Assembly: GCA_023055425.1 (NCBI GenBank) | Contig: JALGPY010000078.1 | Span: 120,001-184,000, forward strand | DNA: 64,000 nt | DNA from: Linanthus parryae | Taxonomy: Eukaryota > Streptophyta > Magnoliopsida > Ericales > Polemoniaceae | Reading direction: 5' to 3' | Part shown: positions 62,294 to 64,000 of the stretch, piece by piece | Position numbering within the stretch: position 1 is the first letter of the stretch | How the letters are laid out: each line of letters opens with the position of its first letter | Notes under the pieces: generated by a model | Seen by the model: only the letters and a program-made list of their open reading frames with translations | The model's database searches: none | What the model was told of the DNA's origin: nothing | Made by a program: the position numbers and the translations under genes

Positions 62294-64000
62294 AATCACA
62301 TAGAGAAGAAAGTGTGCTTCTTCCCTTTCCAATAGAAGAGAAAACCTCTTTACAGTCGCTTTCCAGTGTCGCAAAAGTCCGTAGATAAATCGAGATTGGC
62401 GAGGTCGGCGCCATTACCTTTGCTTCAACCGGAGTAGTCCACATCGCCGCCCCATGCTTTCGCTATTATATTATATTATAGGGTTGGGATGTAAGACGAG
62501 GCCCGTCCCAGAAAAGGGGCGGGGAAAGAAGAGGGGAATGCGGGCTTCTTTCAATTGTTTTTTCCTTTCCGCAGAGACCAGGAAAGGCAACATCTATCGC
62601 AAACCTTAAACTCGTGATTGAACTAAATCTAAATAAAGGAGGCCATGAAGAAGGTTTTTCTCACTACACGAGTAAGAAGTTACTAGCCGCCTACTCTATA
62701 TCTATAAAGAGAGACAGATTTCGCCTGCCACTCTACCAAGCTAACCAGAGCAGATGAGCATGTCGCTTCCGAGTATAAGAAAGCTTTATCCGAATAAGGG
62801 GTGACCATATCTTTCCATAAGAGTCTGGTCTCCACCTCAGGGAGTGCGGAATTCGCTAAAAGGTTTCGACTGTAACCCGGAAACTGATGCTTCGAGCTAG
62901 CTCGGGTCTTGCGGTAGCTTCCGACGAGACAGGAAATGATGCTAACGCAGCCTGTTACGATCGAGGAAGAGGGACAGACAACATCAACATCTAATGCTAA
63001 AATAACTCATTCATAATAGCATAATAAGAGAAGATCTTCGCTTTCTAGTCCCGTAGCAGAGTCAATGGCATCAAAGATGCACAGGTGAAGTACCAGACCA
63101 ATACCGGACAAGAGGAAAGAAGTAAAGCGGCTCCTCCACAAGGAGGATTCCAGACCCAAATGAAAGCAAGACAGGTATCAAAGAAAGAGTGAGCGCGTAC
63201 GCTTCTTCTCTTTTAGGGAAGGAGATTCCTCGGACATAGGCTAAAGAAAGGAAGGCAAACCAATCCCATTAAAGCCATTGGAAAGAAGAGATGCTACGGA
63301 TTTGGACTACTACTCACAGAGGGAGGATTGCGAAATTCAAACAGGAAAGAGTGAAGGCCTCTGTTTTAAGAGAATCTGTCTTGGTTGCCCTTTTTTAGGG
63401 GGATTGGTAGTGTATTGAGGAAATTTTCTCTTCCTTCCAGTTATTTCAGACTGAAGAAAGGCTTTCATTGCCATTGCCCCAAGGAGTGCAATGAAAAGTG
63501 AACCAGGCGGGGCACTAAGCTAACCCGGCTTGCTTCCTCCAGGTCAGCTAATGTTAGCATGGCTTTGTACGTGAGGGCGGTCAGACTCAATCTTTTCAGT
63601 TTCTCAAAAGAAAAGGCATTCTAATAGATTGAAGACTTCTTACAAAAAGCCAATCTGTCAACTCTGGTTCCCCTTACCTTAGCAGTAAAGAATGTCTACG
63701 CCTAGTTCGAACTCCCACTAGCAGCAGCGGTCACTCACAGAAGACATAGGGGCAGCCCAAAGCTATTTGTAAAATAGATGACAGAACTCACAGAAAGACA
63801 ATTAGCACTAGCAGAACTACTTGTTCCGGGAAAAGAATCGCTGCCTACACGAAGCAGAGAGTAAGAGATGAACTAATAGATGGAGGAAGCCCCTATCAAG
63901 AAGGGCGGGGCAAGCATATAGCTTAACTCAAAGCAGCAGGAAGAATAATGGCATTCCTTCGACCACCAACAGGGCGAACTTCATTAAAAATAGAACAAGA
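62294..64000 (+). repeat. 28,817-bp tandem unit, copy 3 (partial, cut by window end)
   Basis: The first 1,707 bp of a third unit follow copy 2 directly and match 4660-6366 and 33477-35183. This part of the unit is spacer only. The window ends inside the copy, so neither the array's full copy number nor its right border is visible. Confidence 0.93.

Noticed and set aside
1..64000. CRISPR arrays, bacterial operons or insertion sequences
   Set aside because: No regularly spaced identical repeats, no transposase frames and no terminal inverted repeats were seen; the gene content is plant mitochondrial.

Overview
This window is mitochondrial DNA of a flowering plant. The evidence is nad9, atp1, the 3' exons of trans-spliced nad2, a plastid-type trnW-CCA, trnY-GUA lying just upstream of nad2 exon 3 (a linkage I know from other angiosperms), and very long gene-poor spacers. 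I cannot name the species. The lineage looks unusual: two nad2 cis-introns are missing, and the codons I remember as C-to-U edited in nad9, nad2 and atp1 are already written with T in the DNA.

Layout. Bases 1-4659 are a single-copy left flank with no recognised gene, only a degenerate atp1 scrap and a tRNA-like relic. At 4660 a 28,817-bp unit begins and is repeated head-to-tail: copy 1 is 4660-33476, copy 2 is 33477-62293, and copy 3 starts at 62294 and runs off the window end. Every gene and ORF compared between copies has the same length and sequence, so the window is really one 33.5-kb stretch of information.

Within each unit the order is: about 5 kb of spacer; nad9 (+); trnW (+); trnY (+); the 3' half of a trans-spliced group II intron; nad2 exons 3-5 fused into one open frame (+); about 8.1 kb of spacer; atp1 (-); about 10.6 kb of spacer with a few unassigned ORFs, a T/G-rich patch and a field of degenerate short repeats. 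A perfect 7-bp-stem hairpin ends 3 nt before the tandem junction.

How the genes fit together: nad9 and nad2 encode subunits of respiratory complex I (matrix arm and membrane arm) and atp1 encodes the alpha subunit of the F1 ATP synthase. trnW and trnY serve mitochondrial translation. nad2 exons 1-2 are not in the window and must be supplied in trans. The main points for follow-up are whether the tandem array is real or an unrolled subgenomic circle, and the processed state of the three protein genes.
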